Positions 46,061 through 56,883 are shown, counted from the first letter of the stretch. The stretch is 64,000 nucleotides of DNA from an uncultured Collinsella sp. (GCA_937934165.1 CALGZX010000056.1:62001-126000), one strand, 5' to 3'. The notes: generated from the letters alone by a model not told the origin. Program-made: numbers and translations.

Positions 46061-46750
46061 TTGCCCGTCGTCGCCGCCATAACCATTACCTCACATGCCT
46101 CGGATGCCATGGTCGCTATTCCGTTTTGGCTCGAGATGTTCGCCGTTGTCGCTGCATCGATCTCGGGTGTGCTGGTTGCGCGCGAGCACAAGCTCGACCT
46201 GGTGGGCGCCGTCGCACTCGCCGTAGTTTGCGGCCTGGGCGGCGGTCTTTTGCGCGATATGACGCTGCAGGTGGGCAACGTCTACATCCTCAACCAGCCG
46301 ATGGCACTCCCGCTTTCCATTGCCACGGCAGCTATCATCTACATTTTCCCGGCAATCGTCGACAAACCCGAAAAACTCATCCCCCTGCTCGATATCATCT
46401 CGGTCGGCATCTATGCCGCCACCGGAGCGGACAAGGCGCTTGTCTACGGCTTTGCACCGGCGGTGTGCATCATGATGGGCTTTTTTACCGCGGTGGGCGG
46501 CGGCATGTTGCGCGACGGCTTTATGGGCGTGGTTCCGGGCATTTTCCAACGTACTAACTTTTATGCTATCGCCGCCATCGCCGGATCGACAAGCTATGTG
46601 TGTCTCGTTATGAGCGGCATCATGAGCAATGTCGCTGCGCTGGTCGTATGCGTTGTCGTGACCATGGGTCTGCGCTGGCTCTCGCTGCGCTTTGACATCA
46701 AAAGCCCCACCGAAGAAGATATCGCGCGCTTCTTGCACCGTAAAAAGTAG
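46061..46750 (+). CDS. TRIC-type cation channel family membrane protein (YicG/UPF0126)
   Basis: 229 aa, seven hydrophobic segments in the two-repeat TRIC layout. Repeat 1: VVAASISGVLVAREHKLDLVGAVALAVVCGLGGGLLRDMTL. Repeat 2: YAATGADKALVYGFAPAVCIMMGFFTAVGGGMLRDGFMGVVPGIF. The duplicated GGG-x-LRD signature is diagnostic. Likely a trimeric monovalent cation channel in the plasma membrane. The start is probably TTG 46061, with AAAGGA 7 nt before; ATG 46106 would remove the first 15 residues. Single gene. Confidence 0.9.
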   Translation: MPVVAAITITSHASDAMVAIPFWLEMFAVVAASISGVLVAREHKLDLVGAVALAVVCGLGGGLLRDMTLQVGNVYILNQPMALPLSIATAAIIYIFPAIVDKPEKLIPLLDIISVGIYAATGADKALVYGFAPAVCIMMGFFTAVGGGMLRDGFMGVVPGIFQRTNFYAIAAIAGSTSYVCLVMSGIMSNVAALVVCVVVTMGLRWLSLRFDIKSPTEEDIARFLHRKK

Positions 46751-46857
46751 ACAGCACGGCACAACCCTTCGAAATGCAACCGAGAGGTTCTTTTAGAGCG
46801 CCCGCGCGTTGGGTACCCTGTTAGGTATATGTCGAACACCTAACAAAAGGATCAACC

Positions 46858-48003
46858 ATGGCTTTCAATCAAACCGTGACGGCGCCGTCACACAAGATGC
46901 GTCGCTGCCTGCTTATGGCATTCGCGCTCATCGCTCTAGCGGTCACCGCGCTTCCCACGGCGTCGTTCGCCGGCACGGACACCGCAGGCAACGTACTTGC
47001 GACCGACAATGACGCCAATTCGTCCGGCGTCGAAGGTGACCTGTACTGGGCAGGTCAGGCCCTCAACTTGGACGATGCGTCCATCGGCCGCGACATAATT
47101 GCAGCAGGCGAGAGCCTCTCCATCCGCGACTGCACGGTGGGCGGCGCCGTCCGCTTGGCGGCACGCACTATCGATATCGCCAAGACCACGGTTGATGGCA
47201 GCGTCACGGTCGTCGGTCAGCACGTTGTGCTCAATTCCGACAGCACCGCCAACTGTTTTTACGCGATAGGCGAGACGGTTGCCCTGCGCGGCTCTACCAA
47301 GTCGGCAGCGCTTGCGGGCGACACGGTGACCATCGATGGCACCGTCGAGGGCGATGTCGAGGTTTGGGCCGACAAGCTCATCCTGGGCAAGAACGCCCAC
47401 ATCACCGGCACCGTGAACGCGCACGTCTCCGAGGACCCCGAGCGTGCCGCAGGAGCCGAGGTAGGCGCGCTCAAGATCGACCGCACCGAGAACGAGGATA
47501 CTTCCACCGTTAACGATGTCATCGGCGGTATCGTCGCCGCGGCACTCTCGACCTGCTTTGTCGCTCTGCTGCTCGAGCTCGTCTTTCCGTGCGCGACCGC
47601 CAGCGCCGCCGGCATGCTCCACCAGCGCTCCATGCCCCTGTGGGTGAGCGGTCTTCTGGGCACGATTGCTATCGTCCCCGCCGTCCTACTGCTGATTATC
47701 TCTATCGCTGGTCTGTCGCTTGCCGGAACCCTCTTGTGCGGCGTTATCGGCATCGCGTTGATGTCGAGTGCCTTTGCGGGGTGCGCGATCGCCCGCATGG
47801 TTGGACACAACCAAAACCGCTACGCCATGGCAGCCGTGGGCGGCGTAATCGCAGGCGCCCTCACGGGGCTTCCCCTCGTAGGTGACTTCATCAGCGGCGT
47901 GGCCTTTGTCTTTATGCTCGGTTACATCATCCAAATCATCTGGCGCAACGCCCGCGTCAAGCCGCAGCAGCCGGCTAACACGCCAGGACTCCCCACCGCT
48001 TAG
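46858..48003 (+). CDS. Exported polymer-forming (bactofilin-like) membrane protein
   Basis: 381 aa. The signal peptide has a basic start (KMRR), hydrophobic core LLMAFALIALAVTALPTASFA and a likely cleavage after SFA. Residues about 55-200 are a beta-solenoid of short strands each ending in Gly or Asp (DDASIGRDIIAAGESLSIRDCTVGGAVRL..., GTVEGDVEVWADKLILGKNAHITGTV), as in the polymer-forming cytoskeletal family. Four hydrophobic segments follow, with a short basic C-terminal tail inside. The solenoid would face outside, unlike cytoplasmic bactofilins. ATG follows AAAGGATCAACC. Confidence 0.82.
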   Translation: MAFNQTVTAPSHKMRRCLLMAFALIALAVTALPTASFAGTDTAGNVLATDNDANSSGVEGDLYWAGQALNLDDASIGRDIIAAGESLSIRDCTVGGAVRLAARTIDIAKTTVDGSVTVVGQHVVLNSDSTANCFYAIGETVALRGSTKSAALAGDTVTIDGTVEGDVEVWADKLILGKNAHITGTVNAHVSEDPERAAGAEVGALKIDRTENEDTSTVNDVIGGIVAAALSTCFVALLLELVFPCATASAAGMLHQRSMPLWVSGLLGTIAIVPAVLLLIISIAGLSLAGTLLCGVIGIALMSSAFAGCAIARMVGHNQNRYAMAAVGGVIAGALTGLPLVGDFISGVAFVFMLGYIIQIIWRNARVKPQQPANTPGLPTA

Positions 48004-48009
48004 CCGCCA

Positions 48010-48043
48010 ACCACCACAAAGGGACCAGGCACCTTTGTGGTGG
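48010..48043. repeat. REP-like palindrome, CCACCACAAAGG family, second copy
   Basis: ACCACCACAAAGG ... CCTTTGTGGTGGT with GGGACCAGGCA in the loop. Same arms as at 14909-14956. Confidence 0.8.
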
Positions 48044-48071
48044 TGCAGACCAGCTCAGTCCCTATGCACAA

Positions 48072-48103
48072 AAAGGGCGCCGACCATTACGGTCGACGCC
48101 CTT
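48072..48103. terminator. Terminator between convergent genes 46858 and typA
   Basis: AAAGGGCGCCGACC, ATTAC, GGTCGACGCCCTTT. Pyrimidine-rich sequence on both sides suits either direction. Confidence 0.8.
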
Positions 48104-48131
48104 TCTTGTTAGACGCTATAAAGTCCAGCGC

Positions 48132-49970
<1,839 letters not shown>

Positions 49971-50087
49971 GTAGTTCCCCTATCTTCTATCCATATACAA
50001 ACGGCACGCGTATGCGGCCCGCCCAGCGATACAACGCTCAGCGGGAATATTGAGCCTTTTACCGAAAACTCGTTTATTTTAGCGATT

Positions 50088-50537
50088 TTAGATGAGAGGG
50101 GTTTCCTCACCTGCAGGTTCAGGGTCGCTCCACATAAAACCATCGCCGGCGCCCATGCCCTCATACAGCACATATGCCGAAAAACCGCTCTCGAGCGTCG
50201 TCTCGAAAAAGCTCACGAGCAGGGCGTCATGGTAGGCGCCATCGATCTCGACGCAGCCGGTGTAGCCGATGGCATAGCGGACGATACGGCCCAGGCCCTC
50301 GTCCTTAAGACCCATCTTGTGCTCGGAGATAAAGTTGGTGGCCGCCTCCAGGCACGCCTCTTCGCCGTCCTCGTCGAGCGCCGCCAGATAACGGTTGGAA
50401 GCAGCATCCTCAATTGCCACGACCACGCCAGGGTTTTCACCGGCGGCAAGGTCGTCCAAGAACGCGCCGATCAGATCGCACACCATGGCGTCGAGCTCGG
50501 CGGAGACGTTACCGGCATCCTGCATATCCTGTGCCAT
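50088..50537 (-). CDS. Small acidic protein of unknown function
   Basis: 149 aa, not recognised. Acidic, no signal peptide or membrane segment. VVVAIEDAASNRYLAALDEDGEEACLEAATNFISEHKM and RIVRYAIGYTGCVEIDG...ALLVSFFETTLESGFSAYVLYEG suggest a compact alpha/beta fold with a central sheet. It starts 30 bases after the small membrane-protein gene at 50568, so it probably belongs to the 51458-50088 operon with the bifunctional nuclease. AAGGTC precedes the ATG. Confidence 0.7.
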   Translation of the reverse strand: MAQDMQDAGNVSAELDAMVCDLIGAFLDDLAAGENPGVVVAIEDAASNRYLAALDEDGEEACLEAATNFISEHKMGLKDEGLGRIVRYAIGYTGCVEIDGAYHDALLVSFFETTLESGFSAYVLYEGMGAGDGFMWSDPEPAGEETPLI

Positions 50538-50567
50538 CTTTAGACCTTCCCATCGAGTCTGACGTCG

Positions 50568-50957
50568 TTACAGTTCTTGTGCCTCGGCGGCGATCTTGGC
50601 GGCAGCGTCGCGGGTGCGCATCATGTCCGCCGCGCGCTTGTCGAGCACCTTGATCTGACTGGTCAGCATGACTGCATCGACCACGCCCCAGATCACCAGG
50701 CCCGTAGAGATCGAAAACCCAAGCGCACCAACTGTACCACGAAGGCGTGAGCAGATTGCCGCGACAAGGGCGGAGACGACAACCATCTTGATAAACGAGC
50801 CGCGGCGCTCGCGGAGCGTGCGGGCCTGCGTCACATAGGCAATGCGAGCCGCCTCAGAAGCCTCCGAGCGCATCTGGGCCTCGCGGGCGATCGCAGCCGC
50901 CTCAGCCGACATACCGCCGGCCATCAGCGAACGCTCCGCATCCTGGCCGCCCCGCAT
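50568..50957 (-). CDS. Small membrane protein of unknown function
   Basis: 129 aa. An Ala/Arg/Glu-rich helical start (GGMSAEAAAIAREAQMRSEASEAARIAYVTQART), then two hydrophobic segments (FIKMVVVSALVAAICSRLRG and VGALGFSISTGLVIWGVVDAVML), then a charged helical end (DKRAADMMRTRDAAAKIAAE). Probably both ends are inside. The ATG follows the TAA of the BFN gene directly, so translation is coupled. Function unknown. Confidence 0.7.
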   Translation of the reverse strand: MRGGQDAERSLMAGGMSAEAAAIAREAQMRSEASEAARIAYVTQARTLRERRGSFIKMVVVSALVAAICSRLRGTVGALGFSISTGLVIWGVVDAVMLTSQIKVLDKRAADMMRTRDAAAKIAAEAQEL

Positions 50958-51458
50958 TTAGAAGTCATCGGGCGAGAGCGTATGGACGAACTCGTCGAAC
51001 TTCTCGAACTCCTGCTCGTCGTCAACTTCCTCGGTATGGGCAGAAACAGTGCCCAGGCGATTCATGATGTCGTCCTCCACAAACATGGGGGCATTGCTGC
51101 GCACGGCAAGGGCAATGGCATCACTGGGACGGGCATCGATCTTGCGCTCGTCACCATCGGCCAGTACGACAATCGTCGCGTAGAACACCGGCGGCTCGGC
51201 GCGAACGATCTCGATGCGCTCGAGCTTGGCGCCCAGGGCGCCAACAGTATCGAGCAACAGGTCATGGGTAATCGGGCGCTCGGCGCGACCGCTATCGATG
51301 CCGCGGCTGATGGCAGCAGCTTCAAACGAACCAGTCTGAATGGAAAGGGAACGCAGTGGCGCGGGCGAGTCCGATTTGCTGCAGCGCTCGCGAAGCACGA
51401 TAAGCGATGGCACGGGACCGGCGGCCATGACGATGGTCTCTATGTCGACACGAACCAT
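50958..51458 (-). CDS. Bifunctional nuclease (BFN/DUF151) domain protein
   Basis: 166 aa. The BFN domain pattern is visible: VPSLIVLRERCSKSDSPAPLRSLSIQTGSFEAAAISRGIDSGRAERPITHDLLLDTVGALGAKLERIEIV, then FYATIVVLADGDERKIDARPSDAIALAVRSNAPMFVEDDIMNR. The last segment (D-x-RPSDAIALA) is the strongest family signature. Members have reported nuclease activity, but the cellular role is unclear. GGAGGTGTTCC precedes ATG 51458. First gene of a three-gene leftward unit. Confidence 0.92.
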   Translation of the reverse strand: MVRVDIETIVMAAGPVPSLIVLRERCSKSDSPAPLRSLSIQTGSFEAAAISRGIDSGRAERPITHDLLLDTVGALGAKLERIEIVRAEPPVFYATIVVLADGDERKIDARPSDAIALAVRSNAPMFVEDDIMNRLGTVSAHTEEVDDEQEFEKFDEFVHTLSPDDF

Positions 51459-51571
51459 GGAACACCTCCGGTACGTAGCGGTTAACACGCGGCAGTCCGC
51501 CGCATTGAATAGCTATACTACCCAAACTTTCGCACAGCACACAAAACCAAAATGAGATTTATCGCAGACAA

Positions 51572-51602
51572 GAAAAAAGCCCCGAGGCAATGCCCCAGGG
51601 CT
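51572..51602 (-). terminator. Terminator of tRNA-Ile
   Basis: On the minus strand AGCCCTGGGGC...GCCTCGGGGCT followed by TTTTTTC, 14 bases after the tRNA 3' end. Confidence 0.85.
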
Positions 51603-51616
51603 CTTCACAGTTTTGA

Positions 51617-51693
51617 TGGTGGACCTGACAAGATTCGAACTTGTGACCTCCCGGTTATCAGCCGGACGCTCTAACCAACTGAGCTACAGGTCC
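51617..51693 (-). tRNA. tRNA-Ile (anticodon GAT)
   Basis: Acceptor GGACCTG/CAGGTCC, D loop TAGCTCAGTTGGTTAGAGC, anticodon loop CTGATAA, T arm ACAAGTTCGAATCTTGT and encoded CCA. It decodes AUC/AUU. It lies downstream of gyrA on the same strand. Confidence 0.96.
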
Positions 51694-51740
51694 ATCGCGC
51701 AAGGGATATATTAGACGAGTCGTTACGCGCGCGTCAACAA

Positions 51741-51927
51741 CTTTTTTTGAAAATCTTTGAAGGGTGTTCGCCCCGGCCGCACGGCGGCATGTGAAGTCGC
51801 CTACTCGGACAGTCCTGACTCGCACAGAGAGCACATTAAGTGCTCTCTGGCTCGTGCGGAACTCGCGATCGACTTCACATGTCGCCGTGCGACCGGGGCG
51901 AACACGAGTCCCAAGGTTTTCAAAAAA
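51741..51927. repeat. Giant palindrome between gyrA and tRNA-Ile
   Basis: Outermost TTTTTTGAAAA pairs with TTTTCAAAAAA. Inside, GTGTTCGCCCCGG pairs with CCGGGGCGAACAC, then GCACGGCG/CGCCGTGC and ATGTGAAGTCG/CGACTTCACAT. At the centre AGAGAGCACATTAAGTGCTCTCT forms a separate hairpin. The whole 187 bases fold on themselves. No coding sequence is supported. Confidence 0.85.
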
Positions 51928-51956
51928 GCGGTCGGCGCGCAGTGCGCCGACCGCCG
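51922..51956 (-). terminator. Terminator of gyrA
   Basis: GCGGTCGGCGC and GCGCCGACCGC with a 5-base loop (51928-51954), followed on the minus strand by TTTTTTG, 39 bases after the gyrA stop. Confidence 0.92.
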
Positions 51957-51994
51957 ATATATGGGGTCTGATATTTTCTAACAGTTAGGGCCTC

Positions 51995-54736
51995 TTACTC
52001 GTCAAGGAGATCTTCCGGCATGTCGTTGCCGTCGCCTAGATCGACAGGGGTTTCTTCGGGGGCGGAGCCGTTTTCTATGGCTTCGCCTTCGGGCCTCTCT
52101 TTGGCGGCCGTCATGCGGGCCACGGCGCAGATGCGGTCGTTGTCGTCGACGGTCATCATCTTGACGCCCTGGGTGGCGCGGCCGGTCTGGCTGATCTCGT
52201 CGGTCTTGACGCGAATGACCGTCGCGCCCTCCGTCACGATGAACAGCTCGTGCTGCGGGCCCACCGTCTTCATGGCCGCGAGGTTACCCTTACGCTCGGT
52301 CATTTGAATGGTGTAGACGCCCTGACCGCCGCGATTCTGCTCCGGGTAGTCCGCGACCGGCGTGCGCTTGCCGTAGCCGCGCTCGGTGATGACGAATAGA
52401 TCGCCGTTGCCGTTAGTGACTTCCATGCCCAGAACGCTCACGCCGTCCTTCAGACCGATACCGCGAACGCCGCTGGTATCGCGGCCGGTGGCGCGCACCT
52501 GCTCCTCGGAGAACATGATCGCCTTGCCCGCGGTGGTGGCCAGGATAATCTTGTCGCCCTCGCGCACGCGGCGCACGTTCAGCAGCGCGTCGTCGTCACG
52601 CAGATTGATAGCGATCAGGCCGTCGCGACGGCTGCGGTCATATGCGCTCATCACGGTCTTTTTGACCATGCCACTCTTGGTGGCAAACATCAGGTACTCG
52701 TCGGCCGGGAACTCGCGGCAGCTGATGACGCTCGCGATCTTCTCGCCTTCCTCGAAGGGCAGCAGGTTGACGATCGCGGTACCGCGCGCCTGGCGCGTAC
52801 CCACCGGCAGCTCGTGCACCTTCAGGCGATAGACCTTGCCCTTGCTCGAGAAGAACAGCACGTACTCGTGCGTGGACGCGATGAACATCTCATCGATAAC
52901 GTCGTCCTCTTTGAGGTTGACGCCCGACACGCCCTTGCCACCGCGCTTCTGGGCACGGTAGGCAGCCACTGGGATACGCTTAACGTAGCCGGTGTGGGTG
53001 ATGGTCACGACCATATCCTCGTCGGCGATGAGGTCCTCGACATCCAGGTCCTTCTCAACCTGGCTGATTTCGGTACGGCGCTTGTCGCCAAACTTCTTGG
53101 AGATCTCGCGCATCTCTTCCTTGATGACGCCCAGAATCTTCTCCTCGTGCGCCAGCAGGTCCTCGTAGTAGGCGATGGCGCGGCGCAGGCCGTCCAACTC
53201 TTCTTGGATCTTGTCGCGCTCCAGGCCGGTCAGGCGGCGCAGCTTCATCTCGAGGATGGCCGTGGTCTGCTCGGGCGTAAAGCCAAAGCGTTCGATCAGT
53301 CGGCTGCTGGCCTCGGAGTCGGTCTGCGAGGAGCGGATGATGCTGATGACCTCGTCGATATGGTCAAGGGCCATCAGGTAGCCCTCGAGGATATGCGCGC
53401 GGGCCTGGGCCTTCTTAAGGTCGAAGCGGGTGCGGCGGGTGACGACGTCGACCTGGTGGTCGATGTAGTGCTGCAGCATCTCGCGCAGGCTCAGGCATTT
53501 GGGAACGCCGTTGACGAGTGCCAGGTTGTTGGCGCCAAAGGTCGTCTGCAGCGAGGTGTACTTATACAGGTTGTTGAGCACGACCTGCGGAATGACGCCC
53601 TTCTTGAGCTCGATGACCAGACGGATGCCCTTCTGGTTGGACTCATCGCGCATATCCGAGATGCCCTCAATGCGCTTGTCGTTGACGAGTTGGGCGATCT
53701 TCTCCTGCAGGGTACCCTTGTTGACCATGTAGGGAATCTCGGTAAAGACCAGGCGGCTGCGGCCGGTCTTGGTGGACTCCACATGTGCCTTGGCACGCAC
53801 GGTAATGGAGCCGCGGCCGGTCTCGTAGCTCTGCTTAATGCCGGCGCTGCCCATGATGATGGCGCCGGTGGGGAAGTCCGGACCGGGCATGATCTGCATG
53901 AGCTCGTCGACGGTGGCGTCGGGGTTGTCGATCAGGTAGCAGGTGGCCTCGATCGCCTCGGTGAGGTTATGCGGGGCGATGTTGGTGGCCATGCCGACGG
54001 CGATGCCCTGGCTGCCGTTGACCAGCAGGTTGGGGAAGCGCGCAGGCAGTGCCACGGGCTCGGCGAGCGATTCGTCGTAGTTGGGCTGCCAGTCGACGGT
54101 ATCCTTCTGCAAGTCACGCAGCAGTTCCATGGCGGGCTTGGCCAGGCGGCTCTCGGTGTAACGCATGGCCGCCGCGCCGTCGCCATCGATGTTGCCGAAG
54201 TTGCCGTGACCGTCGATGAGCGGCGTGCGCATGGAGAACCACTGCGCCAGGCGGACCATGGCCTCGTAGACCGCAGAGTCACCGTGCGGGTGGTACTTAC
54301 CGATAACTTCGCCGACCGTCCAGGCCGACTTTTTGTGTGGGCGGTTGGGGTAGATGCCGCTCTCGTTCATCGCGTACAGGATGCGGCGGTGTACCGGCTT
54401 TAAGCCGTCGCGCACGTCCGGCAGGGCACGCGCTGTGATAACCGACATCGAATACTCGATGAACGACTGCTTCATCTCGCGACCGAACTCCGAAATCTGG
54501 AGCTGGCCGCCGTTGATGTCCTCGCCGGCCGAGGCGCCACGGTCGACTTCGCCAAAACTCTCCTCGAGCTCGCCGTCGTCGTCCTCTTCCTCATCATCAT
54601 CGGCATCGGGGTTATAGGCGTCCGGATCGCCGTCCTCGCCCTGCTCAGCACGGGCAAGCAGGCGCTTCAGATCATCGGGCATACCGGCATCGCCGGCCTC
54701 GTCCATACCCTCGTTATTGTTGATATCGTCTGCCAC
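51995..54736 (-). CDS. gyrA: DNA gyrase subunit A with long acidic N-terminal extension
   Basis: 913 aa. The breakage-reunion domain starts near residue 80 (FGREMKQSFIEYSMSVITARALPDVRDGLKPVHRRILYAM); the quinolone region HPHGDSAVYEAMVRLAQW keeps Ser and has Glu at the second hotspot, an ordinary sensitive-type state. The catalytic Tyr is in AAAMRYTESRL (~191). The C-terminal DNA-wrapping pinwheel repeats follow, with the GyrA box QRGGKGV (~565) and RGGQGVYT. Residues 1-78 form an extra segment very rich in Asp/Glu (ADDDEEEDDDGELEE), not present in typical GyrA. It follows gyrB with an 11-base gap. Confidence 0.96.
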   Translation of the reverse strand: MADDINNNEGMDEAGDAGMPDDLKRLLARAEQGEDGDPDAYNPDADDDEEEDDDGELEESFGEVDRGASAGEDINGGQLQISEFGREMKQSFIEYSMSVITARALPDVRDGLKPVHRRILYAMNESGIYPNRPHKKSAWTVGEVIGKYHPHGDSAVYEAMVRLAQWFSMRTPLIDGHGNFGNIDGDGAAAMRYTESRLAKPAMELLRDLQKDTVDWQPNYDESLAEPVALPARFPNLLVNGSQGIAVGMATNIAPHNLTEAIEATCYLIDNPDATVDELMQIMPGPDFPTGAIIMGSAGIKQSYETGRGSITVRAKAHVESTKTGRSRLVFTEIPYMVNKGTLQEKIAQLVNDKRIEGISDMRDESNQKGIRLVIELKKGVIPQVVLNNLYKYTSLQTTFGANNLALVNGVPKCLSLREMLQHYIDHQVDVVTRRTRFDLKKAQARAHILEGYLMALDHIDEVISIIRSSQTDSEASSRLIERFGFTPEQTTAILEMKLRRLTGLERDKIQEELDGLRRAIAYYEDLLAHEEKILGVIKEEMREISKKFGDKRRTEISQVEKDLDVEDLIADEDMVVTITHTGYVKRIPVAAYRAQKRGGKGVSGVNLKEDDVIDEMFIASTHEYVLFFSSKGKVYRLKVHELPVGTRQARGTAIVNLLPFEEGEKIASVISCREFPADEYLMFATKSGMVKKTVMSAYDRSRRDGLIAINLRDDDALLNVRRVREGDKIILATTAGKAIMFSEEQVRATGRDTSGVRGIGLKDGVSVLGMEVTNGNGDLFVITERGYGKRTPVADYPEQNRGGQGVYTIQMTERKGNLAAMKTVGPQHELFIVTEGATVIRVKTDEISQTGRATQGVKMMTVDDNDRICAVARMTAAKERPEGEAIENGSAPEETPVDLGDGNDMPEDLLDE

Positions 54737-54747
54737 GTTACCTCCTC

Positions 54748-56778
54748 TTAAGCGTCAAGGAATCGTGCATCATGTGCATGCTTCTCGATGTACTCGCGGC
54801 GATAGCCGACCTCGGAACCCATCAGCTCGCGCACGGCGCGGTCCGCCACCACGGCGTCCTCGATCGACACACGCTGCAGAATGCGGGTCTTTGGGTCCAT
54901 CGTCGTCGAGGCAAGCTGTTTGGGGTCCATCTCGCCCAGGCCCTTGTAGCGCTGGACGGTATAGCCCTTGCGCTTTTTGGTGATCTTGCCGTCCTTGGCC
55001 TTGCCGTCCTCGTCGTTATCATCGGGGTTCAGGCCCAGACTCTGGATGGTATCGCGCAGGATCTCGTCTTCGGGCTGGCGGCCGTTGGGATACACGTAGT
55101 GGATCTTGTTGCGCACCTTAATGCCAAAGATGGGCGGGCAGGCAACATAGACGTAGCCGGCATCGATCAGCGGACGCATGTACTTGTAGAAGAACGTCAG
55201 CAGCAGGATGCGGATATGCGCGCCGTCGACGTCTGCATCGGTCATGATGATGATCTTGTGGTAGCGCGCCTTGGTGATATCGAAATCGCCGCCGTCGCCG
55301 GCACTCGTCGTGACGCCGCAGCCGATCGCGGTAATCAGCGACTGGATGGTGTCACTCGAGAACGCGCGATGGTCACCAACGCGCTCGACGTTCAAAATCT
55401 TGCCGCGCAGGGGCAGAATCGCCTGGATGTCTCGGCGACGGCCGTCCTTGGCCGAACCGCCTGCCGAGTCGCCCTCTACGATGAAGAGCTCGGTCAGCTC
55501 GGCATCGCGCACCGAGCAGTCGGCGAGCTTACCGGGCAGGGACGCCGTCTCGAGCAGGCTCTTGCGGCGGGTCGCCTCGCGCGCCTTGCGGGCGGCGTTG
55601 CGCGCCTTGCAGGCCTGTTGCGCCTTCTTGACGATCTCGCGGGCGGGCTTGGGATGCTCCTCCAAGTAATCGGCGAGGCCGTCGGTCACGATCTTGAGCG
55701 TGAGCGCGCGCATATAGGAGCTGCCGAGCTTGGCCTTGGTCTGGCCCTCAAACTGCGGATCGGGCAGCTTGACCGAGATAACGGCCGAAAGGCCCTCGCG
55801 CACATCGTCGCCGGTCAGGTTGGCGTCTTTTTCCTTGAGCAGGTTCTGCTTGCGCGCGTAGTCGTTGATCACGCGGGTGAGCGCGGTGCGGAAGCCCTCA
55901 AGGTGCATGCCGCCCTCGGGAGTGTAGATGTCGTTGGCAAACGACATGACGTTCTCGCCGTAACCGCTATTCCACTGCAGGGAAACCTCGACCTCGCCCA
56001 TCTTGGCCACAGGTGCGTCCGGGTCCGATTTGCCCTCGATGTAGATAGGCTCCTTAAAGGCCTCGGGGACGTCCTTGCCCTCGTTAAGGAACTTGACGAA
56101 GTCGATGATGCCGCCCTCGTAGCAAAACTCCTCCACGTGGGGAGTCGCCTCGCGCTCGTCGGTCAGCACGATTTTGAGGTTCTTATTGAGGAACGCCGTC
56201 TCCTGCAGACGGTTGTGCAGCGTATCGAAATCGTAGATGCAGGTCTCGAAGATCTCGTCGTCGGGCCAGAAGGTGACGGTGGTGCCCGTCGAATCCGAGG
56301 TGCCCACGACCTCCATCTTCTTGACGGTCTTGCCGCGCGAGAACTCCATCTCGTAGGTGTTGCCGTCGCGACGAACCTGAACGACCACGCGCTTGGACAG
56401 TGCGTTGACGACGGAGATGCCAACGCCGTGCAGGCCGCCCGAGACCTTATAGGCCGAGTTATCGAACTTACCGCCGGCGTGCAAGATCGTCATGACGACC
56501 TCGAGCGTCGGGATTTTTTTAACAGGGTGCTCGTCGACGGGGATGCCGCGCCCGTTGTCGACGACCGTGATGGAGTTGTCGGCGTGGACCGTCACCTGGA
56601 TCTCGGTGCAGAAACCGGCCATGGCCTCGTCGACGGAGTTGTCAACGATCTCCCACACCAGGTGATGCAGACCGCTGGCGCTCGTCGAGCCGATATACAT
56701 GCCCGGGCGCTTACGAACGGCCTCGAGACCTTCGAGAATCTTAATCTCGCCGCCATCGTAATCGTTTTCGTTTGCCAC
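54748..56778 (-). CDS. gyrB: DNA gyrase subunit B
   Basis: 676 aa. GHKL ATPase: EIVDNSVDEAMAGF, NGRGIPVDEH, GGLHGVGISVVNALS. Toprim: EGDSAGGSAKDGRRRDIQAILPLRGKILNVE, DADVDGAHIRILLLTFFYKYMRPL. The C-terminal tail with QRYKGLGEMDPKQLASTTMDP is complete. Start: GTG 56778, with GAAGGAGG 3 nt upstream; an in-frame TTG 18 nt earlier is less well placed. It pairs with gyrA directly downstream. A terminator separates it from the dnaA-recF block, so it needs its own promoter. Confidence 0.96.
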   Translation of the reverse strand: MANENDYDGGEIKILEGLEAVRKRPGMYIGSTSASGLHHLVWEIVDNSVDEAMAGFCTEIQVTVHADNSITVVDNGRGIPVDEHPVKKIPTLEVVMTILHAGGKFDNSAYKVSGGLHGVGISVVNALSKRVVVQVRRDGNTYEMEFSRGKTVKKMEVVGTSDSTGTTVTFWPDDEIFETCIYDFDTLHNRLQETAFLNKNLKIVLTDEREATPHVEEFCYEGGIIDFVKFLNEGKDVPEAFKEPIYIEGKSDPDAPVAKMGEVEVSLQWNSGYGENVMSFANDIYTPEGGMHLEGFRTALTRVINDYARKQNLLKEKDANLTGDDVREGLSAVISVKLPDPQFEGQTKAKLGSSYMRALTLKIVTDGLADYLEEHPKPAREIVKKAQQACKARNAARKAREATRRKSLLETASLPGKLADCSVRDAELTELFIVEGDSAGGSAKDGRRRDIQAILPLRGKILNVERVGDHRAFSSDTIQSLITAIGCGVTTSAGDGGDFDITKARYHKIIIMTDADVDGAHIRILLLTFFYKYMRPLIDAGYVYVACPPIFGIKVRNKIHYVYPNGRQPEDEILRDTIQSLGLNPDDNDEDGKAKDGKITKKRKGYTVQRYKGLGEMDPKQLASTTMDPKTRILQRVSIEDAVVADRAVRELMGSEVGYRREYIEKHAHDARFLDA

Positions 56779-56827
56779 ACGTCCTCCTTCAGTCAAGAAA
56801 ATGTGTACAGCCTTACTAGTTTATCGT

Positions 56828-56857
56828 AAAAAAATACCCTCGGGAACGAGGGTATTT
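56828..56857 (-). terminator. Terminator of the recF-DUF721 unit
   Basis: AAATACCCTCG, GGAA, CGAGGGTATTT; on the minus strand a T7 run follows, placed between DUF721 and gyrB. Confidence 0.9.
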
Positions 56858-56883
56858 GGCTCTACAAGGCCACCAGATGCGAT

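Noticed and set aside
52814..56829. Long plus-strand frames opposite gyrA and gyrB
   Set aside because: Shadows of well-supported gyrase genes, without ribosome sites or motifs.
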